Shown in pieces: positions 9,592-17,804 of a stretch of DNA of 34,984 nt. Source of the DNA: Stutzerimonas stutzeri. GTDB taxonomy: Bacteria; Pseudomonadota; Gammaproteobacteria; Pseudomonadales; Pseudomonadaceae. The notes beneath the pieces are model-generated. The model was not told where the DNA came from and searched no databases. It saw nothing but the letters and a program-made list of their open reading frames with translations. The stretch covers positions 1 to 34,984 of the forward strand of contig NZ_JYHV01000036.1 of assembly GCF_000952685.1 (NCBI RefSeq), in the 5' to 3' direction. The number at the start of each line of letters is the position of its first letter. Within the stretch, counting starts at the first letter, position 1. Position numbers and translations under genes: made by a program.

Positions 9592-10503
9592 TTATTGAGC
9601 GCCCTGCTTCGCGATCAGTGCGGCGAGCGCTTCGTACTCGTCCGGGCGCAGATCGGTCAGTGGTGCGCGCACGGGACCTGCGTCGTAACCGGAAATCTTC
9701 GCGCCCGCCTTGACGATGCTGACCGCGTAGCCTTTGCACTTATTGCGGATGTCGAGATACGGCAGGAAGAAATCATCGATCAGCTTACCGACGGTTTCAT
9801 GATCGTCACGGGAGATAGCGCCGTAGAAGTCCATTGCCAACTTCGGAACGAAGTTGAACACCGCGGAGGAATAAACCGGTACGCCGAGTGCCTTATAGGC
9901 GGCGGCATAGACTTCTGCGGTAGGCAGACCGCCCAGGTAGGTGAGGCGATCGCCCAAGCGACGGCGAATGGAGACCATCAGCTCGATGTCACCGAGGCCA
10001 TCCTTATAGCCCACAAGGTTCGGGCAACGCTCGGCCAGTTGCTCTAGCAGCGGCGCGGTCAGACGGCACACGTTGCGGTTATAAACCACGACGCCAATGT
10101 TGACCGACTTACAGACCTCTTCCACATGACGCGCAACACCTTCCTGGCTGGCTTCGGTCAGGTAATGCGGCAGCAGCAGCAGACCCTTCGCGCCAAGGCG
10201 CTCAGCTTCCTGCGCATAGGCAATGGCCTGACGGGTAGGACCGCCAACGCCAGCGAGGATCGGCACCTGACCGGCACAGGTATCAACCGCGGTCTTGATG
10301 ATGTCCGGATACTCCTGTGGGGTCAGCGAGAAGAACTCGCCAGTGCCGCCGGCCGCGAACAAGGCAGTCGCGCCATAAGGTGCCAGCCACTCCAGCCGCT
10401 TGATATACCCGGCGCGATTGAAGTCGCCTTGCTGGTCAAAATCGGTAACAGGAAAAGAGAGCAGACCAGAAGAGAGGATGGCCTTCAGTTCTTGTGGGTT
10501 CAT
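9592..10503 (-). CDS. kdgD: 5-dehydro-4-deoxyglucarate dehydratase
   Basis: This 303-residue TIM-barrel protein of the DapA/N-acetylneuraminate lyase family dehydrates and decarboxylates 5-keto-4-deoxy-D-glucarate to alpha-ketoglutarate semialdehyde and CO2. It shows [11 protein letters not shown] (50-60), Tyr141 in VVVYNRN and the Schiff-base Lys167 in VGYKDG. The opening [13 protein letters not shown] is typical of KdgD. ATG at 10503 is the first gene of the operon and has only a weak AGGA upstream. Presence of KdgD rather than GarL/GarR aldolase chemistry shows that hexarates are fed to the TCA cycle as alpha-ketoglutarate, not as pyruvate plus tartronate semialdehyde. The candidate operator at 10563-10575 lies just upstream. 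Confidence 0.96.
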   Translation of the reverse strand: MNPQELKAILSSGLLSFPVTDFDQQGDFNRAGYIKRLEWLAPYGATALFAAGGTGEFFSLTPQEYPDIIKTAVDTCAGQVPILAGVGGPTRQAIAYAQEAERLGAKGLLLLPHYLTEASQEGVARHVEEVCKSVNIGVVVYNRNVCRLTAPLLEQLAERCPNLVGYKDGLGDIELMVSIRRRLGDRLTYLGGLPTAEVYAAAYKALGVPVYSSAVFNFVPKLAMDFYGAISRDDHETVGKLIDDFFLPYLDIRNKCKGYAVSIVKAGAKISGYDAGPVRAPLTDLRPDEYEALAALIAKQGAQ

Positions 10504-10562
10504 TGTTTGAGCATCCTGTGAAGCTATCGGTATTTGAGGAAGGGGCCGCAGCCTTGAGATAC

Positions 10563-10575
10563 GTTATCGTACAAC
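10563..10575 (-). promoter_or_regulatory. Candidate regulator site D (upstream of kdgD)
   Basis: The plus strand reads GTTATCGTACAAC. It differs by one base from the site at the GntR-type regulator's own promoter (GTCATCGTACAAC). It lies 60 bases upstream of the kdgD start codon, where it could block the operon promoter or early transcription. Confidence 0.6.
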
Positions 10576-10771
10576 TCTAAAACACGCTACCGGTTTTGAC
10601 GATTTTCTTCTTCTCCTCGTTCGCTCCCTCTGAATATGGCCAACTCCCCCGAGTCATCGCGATAGGCGGGATTCGCGGCATTTCTTGTATTCTGAAAAAG
10701 AACACCAGATCCTGAAGGAGGCGAAACCTGGCGTCGACCGAGCAGTCACACAGAACAATTTTTATGTTTCC

Positions 10772-10784
10772 GTCATTTGACAAC
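10772..10784 (+). promoter_or_regulatory. Candidate regulator site E (over the -35 of the second gudD promoter)
   Basis: The plus strand reads GTCATTTGACAAC, matching GTYATNNKACAAC. The TTGACA of the -35 element is embedded in it (10777-10782). It starts 43 bases, about four helical turns, before site A, which would let two dimers bind on one face of the DNA. Confidence 0.55.
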
Positions 10785-10805
10785 CACCATCGGCGCTGAT
10801 AAAAA
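10777..10805 (+). promoter_or_regulatory. Sigma-70-like promoter for gudD copy 2 and tctCBA
   Basis: A perfect -35 TTGACA (10777-10782) is followed by 17 bases and TAAAAA (10800-10805), a 4-of-6 match to the -10 consensus. Transcription would start near 10812. Site E covers the -35 and site A begins ten bases after the -10, the layout of a repressed promoter. Confidence 0.6.
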
Positions 10806-10814
10806 TCGAATCAA

Positions 10815-10834
10815 GTCATACGACAACGTATGAC
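10815..10834 (+). promoter_or_regulatory. Candidate regulator site A, extended perfect palindrome
   Basis: GTCATACG (10815-10822), ACAA, then CGTATGAC (10827-10834) forms a perfect 8-bp inverted repeat that includes the shared motif GTCATACGACAAC. With the preceding TCAA it matches site B before udh over about 24 bases (TCAAGTCATNCGACAAC, NN, ATGACA). It lies at about +3 to +22 of the proposed transcript. Confidence 0.7.
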
Positions 10835-11087
10835 AAAACAAACAGAGCTTAAAAAGCCATGTCTCATTCCGCGCATTTCTTCTCTGCAGCGCCCAGGCCT
10901 GTTGCCCACATCTCCACCGCTGTCTTGCCTCAGCGGGCAAGTCGTTCCGATAACCATTACAGCCTGGCGAGCGCGCCGGCCGCGAATCGTTCACGGTCAG
11001 ACAGCTGTACGCGAGGGCTTGGCTGATAGCGCCACCCTCCCTATCCAATCATTGAGCTCACAAGAACAATCAGGAGCCCGCGACTCG

Positions 11088-12482
11088 ATGTCAGACCTCA
11101 AAGCCAACACCCCTATCGTGACCCGGATGCAGGTCATCCCCGTGGCGGGCTACGACAGCATGCTGCTGAACCTCTGCGGTGCGCATGCGCCCTATTTCAC
11201 TCGCAACCTCGTGGTGCTTGAAGACAGCGCCGGGCACAAGGGGATCGGCGAAGTCCCCGGCGGCGAAGGCATCCGTCAAGCGCTGGAGCGCACCAAAGGG
11301 CTCGTCGTGGGGCAACAGGTCGGCCGCTACAACCGCGTGCTCAACGCCCTGCGCCAGGCTATTGCGGGCGGCTCGGCGAAAGGGCCGCAGGCCACCCAAC
11401 ATGAGGTGACCTCCGAAGCCGAAGCCGCGGTACTCAAACAGCCACACGAGATCAACCTGCGACTGGACAATGTCATCACCGCGGTCGAAGCCGCCCTCCT
11501 CGACCTGCTCGGACAGCATCTCAACGTGCCTGTCGCAGAATTGCTCGGCAGCGGCCAGCAGCGTGACAGTGTGCCGATGCTGGCGTACCTCTTCTATATA
11601 GGTGATCGCACCCGCACCGACCTGCCTTATCTGGCCGGCAGCGGTTCGGCCGACGATTGGTACCACCTTCGCCATCAGGAGGCGGTCACCCCAGCCTCCA
11701 TCGTCCGGCTTGCCGAAGCCGCCACGGCGCGCTATGGCTTCAAGGACTTCAAACTCAAAGGCGGCGTGATGCGCGGCAGCGAAGAGATGCAGGCGATTGC
11801 AGGCATCAAGGCGCGCTTTCCGGACTCACGTGTCACGCTCGATCCAAACGGCGCCTGGTCCCTGGCCGAAGCCATCGAGCTGTGCAAAGGCCAGGGCCAC
11901 ATCCTGTCCTACGCCGAAGATCCTTGCGGTCCCGAAAACGGCTACTCCGGTCGCGAGATCATGGCCGAGTTCAAGCGCGCAACGGGCATTCCCACCGCCA
12001 CCAACATGGTCGCCACCGACTGGCGGCAGATGGGCCATTCGCTGCGCCTCGAAGCAGTCGACATCCCGCTGGCCGATCCACATTTCTGGACCATGCAGGG
12101 CTCGGTTCGACTGGCGCAGATGTGCGAGCAGTTCGGCCTGACCTGGGGTTCGCATTCGAACAATCACTTCGACGTCTCGCTGGCGATGTTCACCCACGCC
12201 GCGGCTGCAGCGCCGGGCAACATCACCGCCATCGACACCCACTGGATCTGGCAAGAAGGCCAGGAGCGCCTGACCCGCGAACCGCTGCAGATCGTCGGTG
12301 GCGCGGTGCAAGTGCCAGACAAGCCGGGACTCGGCATCGAACCGGACATGGATCGAATCGCTGCCGCGCACGAGCTCTACAACAAGGTCGCCACCGGCGC
12401 CCGAGACGATGCCATGGCCATGCAGTATCTGGTGCCTGGCTGGAAATACGATCCCAAGCAGCCAAGCCTGGGGCGTCAATAA
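11088..12482 (+). CDS. gudD: D-glucarate dehydratase, copy 2 (enolase superfamily), linked to a TctCBA transporter
   Basis: This 464-residue paralogue of the enzyme at 6587-7930 keeps every E. coli GlucD active-site residue at a constant offset of 17: Lys222, Lys224, Asp252, Glu283, Asn306, Asp330 and His356. It should therefore be catalytic, unlike the degenerate GudX type. It differs from copy 1 by an extra segment of about 15-20 residues around 95-120, containing [20 protein letters not shown], in the N-terminal capping domain that shapes substrate choice. The start is ATG at 11088, with AGGAG 11 bases upstream. The frame is open back to 10830, but that would begin inside operator A and adds non-family sequence. 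The gene leads the tctCBA transporter operon, which suggests different induction or a different hexarate isomer. Confidence 0.93.
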   Translation: MSDLKANTPIVTRMQVIPVAGYDSMLLNLCGAHAPYFTRNLVVLEDSAGHKGIGEVPGGEGIRQALERTKGLVVGQQVGRYNRVLNALRQAIAGGSAKGPQATQHEVTSEAEAAVLKQPHEINLRLDNVITAVEAALLDLLGQHLNVPVAELLGSGQQRDSVPMLAYLFYIGDRTRTDLPYLAGSGSADDWYHLRHQEAVTPASIVRLAEAATARYGFKDFKLKGGVMRGSEEMQAIAGIKARFPDSRVTLDPNGAWSLAEAIELCKGQGHILSYAEDPCGPENGYSGREIMAEFKRATGIPTATNMVATDWRQMGHSLRLEAVDIPLADPHFWTMQGSVRLAQMCEQFGLTWGSHSNNHFDVSLAMFTHAAAAAPGNITAIDTHWIWQEGQERLTREPLQIVGGAVQVPDKPGLGIEPDMDRIAAAHELYNKVATGARDDAMAMQYLVPGWKYDPKQPSLGRQ

Positions 12483-12535
12483 CCAGAAAAGATACAAACG
12501 AAGCGCCGCAACCCCAACCACGGAGAGACCCAACA

Positions 12536-13504
12536 ATGAAAAAAGCTATCAGCGCCTCCCTCGTTTCCGCCCTGCTTGCAACCGCAGTCAGCGGCGCCTA
12601 TGCCGCCGAAACCGAATGGCCGACGCGACCTGTGCAGGTCGTGGTCATCGCCAATGCCGGCGGCGACACCGACTTCAATGCCCGCACCATGGCCAAATAC
12701 TTCACCAAGATCACCGGCGAAGCGATGGTCATCACCAACGTCGCGGGCGGCGGCGGCACCTTGGCTGCCGAGCAGGTCAAGCAGGCCGACCCGGACGGCA
12801 ATACTATTCTCTTCACCCACACGGGCCAGTTGATCGTCAACGAAGTCGCAGGCCTGACCAAGGACAGCCTGGACGCATTCGACATCTGCTGCATCGCGGG
12901 CGTCGACAAGGGCACCGTATTCGTCGCCTCGAAAAGCTCAGGCCTGAAATCGCTGGAAGACCTGATCTCCAAGTCCAAGGCAGAGCCAAGCAGCGTGACC
13001 TACGGCACCGAGATGGGCAGCTACTCGCACCTGCAAGGCCTGATGTTCGAAGGTCTGACCGATACCAAGCTGAAGATGGTCGACGCCGGCACGGTGTCGG
13101 AAAAGGTCGTCGCCCTGCTGGGTAACCGTATCGACCTCGCCGCGATCAGCTACGGTTCGGTACAGGACTACGTAACGAGCGGTGAGATGGTCGCCCTGGG
13201 CCAGCCCAACGACGAGCGCAACCCGCTGCTGGGCGATGTGCCGACCTTCAAGGAACAAGGCGTCGACTTCGTCATGGAGAAGCCCTATGTCGTCGCGTTC
13301 CCGGACGGCACCGATCCGGCCATCATCGAAAAGATGGCCGGCATCGTGAAGCAGATCACCGAGACGCCTGAATACGAGGAAGAGCTGCGCAAGACGTTCA
13401 AGCAACCGGTCAGCTACTTCGCTACCGACGCGTCCATCGACCGCTTGAAGAACACCCGTGAGCAGTTCATGGAATACAAGGACGATCTGCGCCAGAGCAA
13501 GTAA
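12536..13504 (+). CDS. tctC: Tripartite tricarboxylate transporter substrate-binding protein (TctC/Bug family)
   Basis: This 322-residue periplasmic binding protein has a clear Sec signal peptide (MKKAISASLVSALLATAVSG, cleavage near AYA-A at 23/24). The mature part opens with the family pattern WPTRPVQVVVIANAGGDTDFNAR and has the conserved NVAGGGGTLAAEQV loop and the IDLAAISYGSVQDY segment. Bug proteins bind carboxylated ligands and deliver them to TctA/TctB. GGAGAG lies eight bases before the ATG at 12536. Being between a glucarate dehydratase and tctBA makes a hexarate (glucarate, galactarate or a relative) the likely ligand, but this is inference. A strong GC hairpin follows the stop codon and may keep its mRNA more abundant than the membrane genes. 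Confidence 0.93.
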   Translation: MKKAISASLVSALLATAVSGAYAAETEWPTRPVQVVVIANAGGDTDFNARTMAKYFTKITGEAMVITNVAGGGGTLAAEQVKQADPDGNTILFTHTGQLIVNEVAGLTKDSLDAFDICCIAGVDKGTVFVASKSSGLKSLEDLISKSKAEPSSVTYGTEMGSYSHLQGLMFEGLTDTKLKMVDAGTVSEKVVALLGNRIDLAAISYGSVQDYVTSGEMVALGQPNDERNPLLGDVPTFKEQGVDFVMEKPYVVAFPDGTDPAIIEKMAGIVKQITETPEYEEELRKTFKQPVSYFATDASIDRLKNTREQFMEYKDDLRQSK

Positions 13505-13518
13505 GCCTGCGACCCGAT

Positions 13519-13543
13519 GCCGGGCGCGCTCGCTGCGCCCGGC
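13519..13543 (+). terminator. Strong hairpin between tctC and tctB (attenuator or mRNA stabiliser)
   Basis: The 9-bp perfect stem GCCGGGCGC (13519-13527) and GCGCCCGGC (13535-13543) has a 7-base loop. It is followed by AGCCTTTCTTCT, a poor T-tract. Partial termination or protection of the tctC message is more likely than full termination, because tctB and tctA follow at once. Confidence 0.6.
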
Positions 13544-13572
13544 AGCCTTTCTTCTGAATCGAGAGCAGCCCC

Positions 13573-14061
13573 ATGGATACCTACAAGAGAAAGGAGTTAC
13601 TGGTCGGAGCCCTGATGCTGGGCGCCGGCCTGTTCTACCTGTTCCTGACAATCAATCTTCCGCGCAAAGGTTTCATCGACGCATCAACCGTTCCTTATGT
13701 ACTGTCCGTCGGGCTCTGCCTGCTGGGCGTATTGCAACTGCTGACTGCAACCAGGGCGACGCAACCTTCGGCTGATCCCGATGCGGCAGCTGACCCATCT
13801 ACCGGAACGCCACCTGACTACCCGACGGTTTTCAAGACGCTAGGCCTGATCGCCGTATACGTCGCGCTGCTGCAGAAAGTCGGCTTTCCAATCATGACCG
13901 TGCTTTATCTGTATGCGCAGTTCATCGTGATCACGCCTCGCGAACAGAAGATCAACCACATCGCCTATGTCGTCATCGCGGTTGTGACCTCCGCAGTGAT
14001 CTTCTTCACCTTCCGGCAGGGCTTCGATCTGATGCTCCCGACCGGCTTTCTGAAATTCTAG
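13573..14061 (+). CDS. tctB: Tripartite tricarboxylate transporter small membrane subunit
   Basis: This 162-residue inner-membrane protein has four predicted membrane segments: about 9-28 (LLVGALMLGAGLFYLFLTI), 41-58, 85-120 (which may hold one or two) and 130-150. A proline/aspartate-rich loop lies near 62-82. Size, topology and position between tctC and tctA identify it as TctB; its sequence is poorly conserved in general. GAGAG stands before the ATG at 13573. It stops nine bases before tctA and is surely co-translated with it. Confidence 0.88.
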   Translation: MDTYKRKELLVGALMLGAGLFYLFLTINLPRKGFIDASTVPYVLSVGLCLLGVLQLLTATRATQPSADPDAAADPSTGTPPDYPTVFKTLGLIAVYVALLQKVGFPIMTVLYLYAQFIVITPREQKINHIAYVVIAVVTSAVIFFTFRQGFDLMLPTGFLKF

Positions 14062-14070
14062 GAGGCGGCC

Positions 14071-15591
14071 ATGTTCGAGCTTCTGCAGGCCGGTTTCGGT
14101 GCGGTTTTCTCTCCCTATATCTTCATCCTGATTACCCTTGGAGTCGCCGTTGGCATTGTCTTTGGTGCAGTTCCGGGGCTTTCGGCGACCATGGCAATCG
14201 CCCTGTGCCTGCCGTTGACCTACACCATGGGCCCGGCGGCCGGCCTATCGCTGCTAGTGGCCCTGTTCATCGGCGCGACATCCGGGGGTCTGATTTCGGC
14301 GATTCTGCTGAAAATTCCCGGTACGCCAGCCTCCATCGCCACGACCTTCGACGGCGGGCCGATGATGGAAAAAGGCGAAGGCCTGAAGGCCCTTGGGGTC
14401 GGCGTGGTGTTCTCCTTCATCGGCACCGTCTTCAGTATCGTCGCGCTGATGTCCATCGCCCCCTCGCTGGCGAAGATCGCTCTGCGTTTCGGCCCTCACG
14501 AGTATTTCGCCATTGCGATCTTCTCGCTGACGCTGATCGCCACGCTGTCCACCGGCTCGCTGCTCAAGGGCATCTACGCCGGCACCCTGGGCTTCGCGTT
14601 TTCCACCGTAGGCATCGCTCCGGTCGATGCCATCCGCCGCTTCACCTTCGACTCGCCCAACCTCAACGGCGGTTTCGCGATGCTGACGGTGATGATCGGT
14701 ATGTTCGCCGTGGCCGAAGTGATCAAGATTGCCGAAACGGGCCGCGCCGCGCACAAGAGCAAGATCGCGTCCGTCAGCATGAAGGGCGTCAAAGGCTTCG
14801 GTTTCTCCATAAAGGAGTTCTTCGGGCAGATTCCCAATGCGTTTCGCTCCTCGCTGATCGGCATCGGGATCGGGATATTGCCGGGCATCGGGGCCGGCAC
14901 CTCGAACATCGTCTCCTACATCATCGCCAAGAAGCGCTCCAAGCATCCCGAGCGATTCGGCAAGGGCGCGGTCGAGGGCGTGGTCGCCAGCGAGACGGCC
15001 AACAACGCCGGCATCGGCAGCGCCATGATCCCGCTGATGACACTCGGCATTCCGGGCGATACCGTGACCGCGATCCTGCTCGGTGGCTTCATGATTCACG
15101 GCATCCAGCCGGGCCCCTTGCTGTTCATTACCCAGGGCGCGCTGGTCTACACCATCTTCGCCGCCCTCATCCTGGCCTCCGTAATGATGCTGGTACTGGA
15201 GTTCTATGGGCTGCGGATCTTCATCAAACTGCTGGCGGTACCCAAGCACATTCTGCTGCCGATCATCCTGGTGCTGTGCGTGGTGGGTGCGTTCGGTCTG
15301 AGCAGCCGGGTGTTCGATGTCTGGACCATTCTGTTGTTCGGCCTGATCGGCTATGGCTTCGTCAAAGGCGGAATGCCCGCGGCGCCGTTCATCATCGGCT
15401 TCATTCTCGGGCCGATGGCCGAAACCAATCTGCGGCGCGGCCTGATGCTCTCGGACGGCAACTTCATGGGTTTCCTCACCAATCCCATCTCGGCGGCCTT
15501 CCTGGCGCTGGCCCTGCTGTCGGTGCTCTGGCATCTGTTCAGCGCATTGCGCGGTCGTAAAAGCGCAGTGGAAAAACTGCAGCGCGCTTGA
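14071..15591 (+). CDS. tctA: Tripartite tricarboxylate transporter large membrane subunit
   Basis: This 506-residue inner-membrane protein with about 12 membrane segments is the permease of the TTT system. Family hallmarks are GAVPGLSATMAIALCLPLTY (about 31-50), the GATSGGLISAILLKIPGTPAS region (about 68-88), GILPGIGAGTSN (about 269-280) and GIPGDTVTAILLGGFMIHGI (about 328-347). The two Gly/Pro-rich repeats are typical of TctA. Transport is driven by the ion gradient with TctC presenting the ligand. GGAGG lies five to six bases before the ATG at 14071. The operon ends at the terminator at 15631-15653. Confidence 0.95.
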   Translation: MFELLQAGFGAVFSPYIFILITLGVAVGIVFGAVPGLSATMAIALCLPLTYTMGPAAGLSLLVALFIGATSGGLISAILLKIPGTPASIATTFDGGPMMEKGEGLKALGVGVVFSFIGTVFSIVALMSIAPSLAKIALRFGPHEYFAIAIFSLTLIATLSTGSLLKGIYAGTLGFAFSTVGIAPVDAIRRFTFDSPNLNGGFAMLTVMIGMFAVAEVIKIAETGRAAHKSKIASVSMKGVKGFGFSIKEFFGQIPNAFRSSLIGIGIGILPGIGAGTSNIVSYIIAKKRSKHPERFGKGAVEGVVASETANNAGIGSAMIPLMTLGIPGDTVTAILLGGFMIHGIQPGPLLFITQGALVYTIFAALILASVMMLVLEFYGLRIFIKLLAVPKHILLPIILVLCVVGAFGLSSRVFDVWTILLFGLIGYGFVKGGMPAAPFIIGFILGPMAETNLRRGLMLSDGNFMGFLTNPISAAFLALALLSVLWHLFSALRGRKSAVEKLQRA

Positions 15592-15630
15592 GCGTGCGGC
15601 ACCGCGCAAGCGGTGCCGCCGGGCATAGAA

Positions 15631-15653
15631 CCGCGCCTTGGCGCGGTTTTTTT
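15631..15653 (+). terminator. Rho-independent terminator after tctA
   Basis: The stem CCGCGCC (15631-15637) and GGCGCGG (15640-15646) is flanked by AA and TT and followed by seven T (15647-15653). It lies 39 bases after tctA and directly before the stop codon of the convergent talarate/galactarate dehydratase gene. Confidence 0.9.
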
Positions 15654-15655
15654 GC

Positions 15656-16795
15656 TCAGCCACGCTTACCTATTTCGATCTTTGCCAACGTCCAGTCAGC
15701 TACGCGCTCGTGCAGGCTGAGGCCCAAGCCTGGCCGGTCTGGCACGATCATGTGGCCGTCGCGTATTTCCAGTCGCTCGTTGAAGGCCGGTTCCAACCAT
15801 TCGAAGTGCTCGACCCAGGCCTGATGCTCGTAGGCAGCCGCAAGGTGCAAATGGATTTCCATGACGAAATGCGGCGCCATGATCATGCCGCGTTGTTCGG
15901 CTGCCTGGGCGACCTTGAGAAACGGCGTGATACCGCCCATGCGAGGCGCGTCGTGCATGATCACATCGACCGCGCCGGTGTCGACATAGCCCAAAGCTTC
16001 TGCTGCGCTGGTGAGCATCTCGCCGGTACCGATGGGCGTATCCAGTTGCGCGGCCAAAGCGGCGTGCCCCGCAACGTCATGCGCATCGAGCGGTTCCTCG
16101 ATCCATTCCAACTGATACTGCTCCAGCGCTCGCCCCACACGTAATGCGGTGATGCGATCCCATTGTTGATTGACATCCACCATCAGTGGCACCTGGTCGC
16201 CGAGATGTTTGCGCAAGGCATCAACCCGCTGCAGATCGAGGCGGCTATCCGGCTGCCCGACCTTTATCTTCACGCCGCCAATGCCGCGCTCGCGAGACTG
16301 CGTCGCCTTGTCGATGAGCTCTTCGATCGAGGCCTGCAGATAGCCGCCCGAGGAGTTGTAGCAGCGCACCGAGCCGCGCTGCGCACCCAGCAGTTTGGAT
16401 AACGGTAGCTCTGCGCGCCGTGCCTTGAGGTCCCACAAGGCGGTGTCGATCGCAGCTATGGCCTGCGCCGCGACACCGCCCCGCCCTACCGAAGCACTTG
16501 CCCATGCCAGCTTGCTCCAGAGTCGGGCGATGTCGTTGGGATCTTCTCCGATCAGCAAGGGTGCGAGTTCCTGAGCGTGGGCATATTGCGCCGGCCCGCC
16601 AGTGCGCAGGCTGTAGCTGAATCCCAGGCCGGCGTGCCCCTGTGCGGTTTCGATCTCGGCAAACAACAGACTGACCGAGGCCAATGCGGGTTGCCGACCG
16701 GTCGCCACTTTGGCATCGCTGACAGCGTGCGCCAGTGGCAGCTCCACCGAGCGCAGGCCGACCCAAGTAACGCGATCGGAAATGTACGTTTTCAT
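15656..16795 (-). CDS. L-talarate/galactarate dehydratase, copy 1 (enolase superfamily)
   Basis: This 379-residue protein belongs to the mandelate racemase group of enolases. Its catalytic residues sit at a constant offset of 19 from the Salmonella talarate/galactarate dehydratase: Lys176 and Lys178 in GGVKIKVGQ, metal ligands Asp207, Glu233 and Glu259, and His309 in MAPHF. The C-terminal HFEWLEP and VPDRPGLGLSL segments also fit. It should dehydrate galactarate and/or L-talarate to 5-keto-4-deoxyglucarate. I chose the ATG at 16795, preceded by AAGGTGG. The ATG at 16807 lacks a ribosome site, and the frame further upstream runs into the divergent LysR gene. It is divergent from that LysR gene and has a paralogue at 17792-18949. 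Confidence 0.92.
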   Translation of the reverse strand: MKTYISDRVTWVGLRSVELPLAHAVSDAKVATGRQPALASVSLLFAEIETAQGHAGLGFSYSLRTGGPAQYAHAQELAPLLIGEDPNDIARLWSKLAWASASVGRGGVAAQAIAAIDTALWDLKARRAELPLSKLLGAQRGSVRCYNSSGGYLQASIEELIDKATQSRERGIGGVKIKVGQPDSRLDLQRVDALRKHLGDQVPLMVDVNQQWDRITALRVGRALEQYQLEWIEEPLDAHDVAGHAALAAQLDTPIGTGEMLTSAAEALGYVDTGAVDVIMHDAPRMGGITPFLKVAQAAEQRGMIMAPHFVMEIHLHLAAAYEHQAWVEHFEWLEPAFNERLEIRDGHMIVPDRPGLGLSLHERVADWTLAKIEIGKRG

Positions 16796-16845
16796 GTCCA
16801 CCTTCATGGTCGCGACGATGTATGGAAAGCATGATGGACGTTGCG

Positions 16846-16900
16846 ATTGATGCAGCGCTAATCTAATCATCCACTTGATTGATACCGGAAATGCATCAAT
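16846..16900. promoter_or_regulatory. LysR-type operator region with inverted repeats
   Basis: A perfect 9-bp inverted repeat ATTGATGCA (16846-16854) and TGCATCAAT (16892-16900) encloses a second one, AATCA (16865-16869) and TGATT (16876-16880). It occupies the 103-base gap between talarate/galactarate dehydratase copy 1 and the lysR gene. Paired AT-rich dyads in a divergent gap are what LysR-type regulators bind. No clear -10/-35 pair was found. Confidence 0.5.
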
Positions 16901-17804
16901 GTTTGATCTGGCGCAACTGCGATGCTTTACCGCTTTGGCGACGGAGTTGAATTTCCGTCGCGCCGCTGAGCGCCTGCACATGACCCAGCCGCCGCTGAGC
17001 CGGCAGATCCAGCTGTTGGAGCATCAACTGGGCGTCGTCTTGTTCACCCGCAGTACCCGTGCGGTGGCGTTGACGGCCGCGGGTCGTGCCTTCTTCGTCG
17101 AAGCCCAGGCGCTGCTTGAGCAGGCCCACCGGGCGGCACAGACTGCGCGACTGATTGCGCTGGGCGAAAGCGGGACAGTGAGCATCGGCTTCGTCGCCAG
17201 CGCGGTTTACGACTTTTTGCCTCGGGTGGTGGCACAGGCCAGGCGCGACCGCCCCGGTGTACAGATCGCGCTACAGGAGATGACCACCTTCGAGCAACTG
17301 CAGGCCCTGCGCACGCGGCGCATCGACCTGGCCATCGTGCGTGCGTCTCTGAACGATCCGGGCCTTGTCAGCGAGCGTCTGGTGCGCGAGCCCTTCGTCC
17401 TGGCCGTGCACGACGAGCATTCGCTGGCACGACTCGAGCCGCTTGAACTGGCCGCATTGCACGGCCAGCCGTTCATCCTTTATTCGCATGCCGCCTGGCA
17501 GCCGTTCAATGAGCTGCTCACCGGCATGTTCCGCTCCACCGGCGTGCAACCGGACTATGTCCAGTCACTCAGCAACACATCGACCATCCTGTCCCTGGTG
17601 AACGTCGGCATGGGCCTGGCACTGGTGCCGCGCAGCGCCAGTGCGGTGAGCTTCGAGCGAGTGCGTTGGCGCACGCTCGACCTTCCGATAGGCGTACACA
17701 GCGAGCTACATCTGGTCTGGCGCGACGATAACGACAACCCGGCCGTCGCCGCGCTTCGCGAAGCAGTGCGTCATGCGGCCAGCGAGCCCGCTCAGGCGCG
17801 CTGA
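16899..17804 (+). CDS. LysR-family transcriptional regulator
   Basis: This 301-residue protein has an N-terminal winged helix-turn-helix (about 3-60: LAQLRCFTALATELNFRRAA, then TQPPLSRQIQLLE and LFTRSTRAVALTAAG). A periplasmic-binding-like effector domain follows from about 90. LysR regulators of this CbnR/BenM-like group respond to carboxylates of the pathway they control. The ATG at 16899 follows GGAA and gives the usual family N-terminus (MFDLAQLRCF); an upstream TTG at 16875 is less likely. The gene is divergent from talarate/galactarate dehydratase copy 1. It overlaps the end of copy 2 by 13 bases tail to tail. It is the obvious candidate regulator of copy 1 and perhaps copy 2, with a hexarate as probable effector. 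Confidence 0.9.
   Translation: MFDLAQLRCFTALATELNFRRAAERLHMTQPPLSRQIQLLEHQLGVVLFTRSTRAVALTAAGRAFFVEAQALLEQAHRAAQTARLIALGESGTVSIGFVASAVYDFLPRVVAQARRDRPGVQIALQEMTTFEQLQALRTRRIDLAIVRASLNDPGLVSERLVREPFVLAVHDEHSLARLEPLELAALHGQPFILYSHAAWQPFNELLTGMFRSTGVQPDYVQSLSNTSTILSLVNVGMGLALVPRSASAVSFERVRWRTLDLPIGVHSELHLVWRDDNDNPAVAALREAVRHAASEPAQAR

Larger units (their letters stand above)
10504..11087. promoter_or_regulatory. Divergent control region between the two hexarate operons
   Basis: This is 584 bases without a credible gene. It separates kdgD (-) from the second gudD (+). It holds three copies of a shared operator-like motif (10563-10575, 10772-10784, 10815-10834) and a sigma-70-like promoter for the plus strand (10777-10805). 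If transcription starts near 10812, the second gudD has an unusually long leader of about 275 bases. That leader contains a small hairpin (CTTGCC 10924-10929, GGCAAG 10936-10941) with no T-tract. I could not find a convincing -10/-35 pair for kdgD on the minus strand. Confidence 0.75.

Noticed and set aside
9497..9739. Upstream extension of the semialdehyde dehydrogenase
   Set aside because: It overlaps kdgD, is arginine-rich and unlike any ALDH. GTG at 9496 has an AAGGAG site and the family N-terminus.
10577..10783. 68-codon minus-strand frame in the divergent region
   Set aside because: It starts inside candidate operator E, has no convincing ribosome site and no family-like sequence; it lies wholly in a regulatory gap.
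10773..11048. 91-codon minus-strand frame in the gudD2 leader
   Set aside because: It overlaps promoter and operators and its sequence is low-information; probably chance in GC-rich DNA.
10830..11087. 86-codon N-terminal extension of the second glucarate dehydratase
   Set aside because: Translation would begin inside the operator palindrome. Family alignment and the AGGAG site support ATG at 11088.
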